Shown here: positions 41,016 through 41,034 of the stretch, one piece after another
Layout: the number at the start of each line of letters is the position of its first letter
How positions within the stretch are numbered: the first letter of the stretch is position 1
DNA from: an uncultured Eisenbergiella sp.
Lineage (GTDB): Bacteria > Bacillota > Clostridia > Lachnospirales > Lachnospiraceae
Direction: 5' to 3'
DNA length: 41,034 nucleotides
Assembly (NCBI GenBank): GCA_947598825.1
Contig: CANQFM010000024.1
Coordinates: forward strand, 1-41,034
The notes under the pieces: generated by a model
What the model was told of the DNA's origin: nothing
Database searches by the model: none
Seen by the model: only the letters and a program-made list of their open reading frames with translations
Made by a program: the position numbers and the translations under genes

Positions 41016-41034
41016 CTGGCGTTTATATGCGAAC

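Noticed and set aside
1-41034. tRNA, rRNA, CRISPR array, riboswitch or insertion sequence
   Set aside because: No conserved RNA core, regularly spaced repeat, transposase or terminal repeat pair could be recognised by eye on either strand; covariance-model and repeat searches were not possible here.

Overview
The window looks like a chromosomal segment of a Clostridia bacterium (Bacillota), most likely of the Lachnospiraceae type. This is inferred from the long variant PRPP synthetase, the DUF512 radical-SAM protein next to der-plsY-gpsA, the single-ORF larC, the AGGAG-type ribosome sites and the LacI-controlled galacturonate genes. No rRNA, tRNA, CRISPR array or intact mobile element was found.

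Region 1 (1-15215) is an AT-rich surface-polysaccharide locus, all on the plus strand. It starts with the tail of a GalU-like nucleotidyltransferase. It continues with a GDP-mannose-3,5-epimerase-like SDR, a GT4 glycosyltransferase, a COG5610-type HAD protein and an intact LicD. Two decayed LicD copies follow (6141-7362). Then come a DUF115/GT42-like glycosyltransferase, a NeuA-like cytidylyltransferase, an acyltransferase-3, a DRE-TIM aldolase fused to a DUF115-like domain, a HAD phosphatase, a Wzy polymerase and a Wzx flippase.

Region 2 (15212-19479) is a GC-richer phosphonate block joined to wzx by a 4-base ATGA overlap. One 669-residue protein carries a LicC/MobA-like nucleotidyltransferase, a second cytidylyltransferase-like domain and a PEP mutase. 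It is followed by an iron-type alcohol dehydrogenase and a phosphonopyruvate decarboxylase. With no aminotransferase, the simplest reading is PEP to phosphonopyruvate to phosphonoacetaldehyde to 2-hydroxyethylphosphonate, then CMP activation and transfer to the glycan, with LicD as candidate transferase. A second activated building block may come from the aldolase, HAD phosphatase and NeuA-like protein, transferred by the DUF115/GT42-like enzyme.

Region 3 (19496-20527) is a terminator and a convergent NYN-LOTUS protein gene.

Region 4 (20580-30483) is a galacturonate/pectin locus. uxaC and a LacI regulator lie on the minus strand, divergent from uxaB-uxaA-isomerase. A matched pair of TGTAAnnnnTTACA operators lies in the divergent promoter region. 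A leaderless (cytosolic) pectin methylesterase, a methyltransferase and an SGNH esterase follow.

Region 5 (30487-39651) holds larC, a Nudix ADP-ribose pyrophosphatase, a divergent PRPP synthetase, and the housekeeping operon DUF512-der-plsY-gpsA with two uncharacterised membrane-anchored proteins.

Region 6 (39687-41034) is an AT-rich, probably acquired DUF1016/YhcG-type PD-(D/E)XK nuclease followed by a perfect 16-bp inverted repeat.
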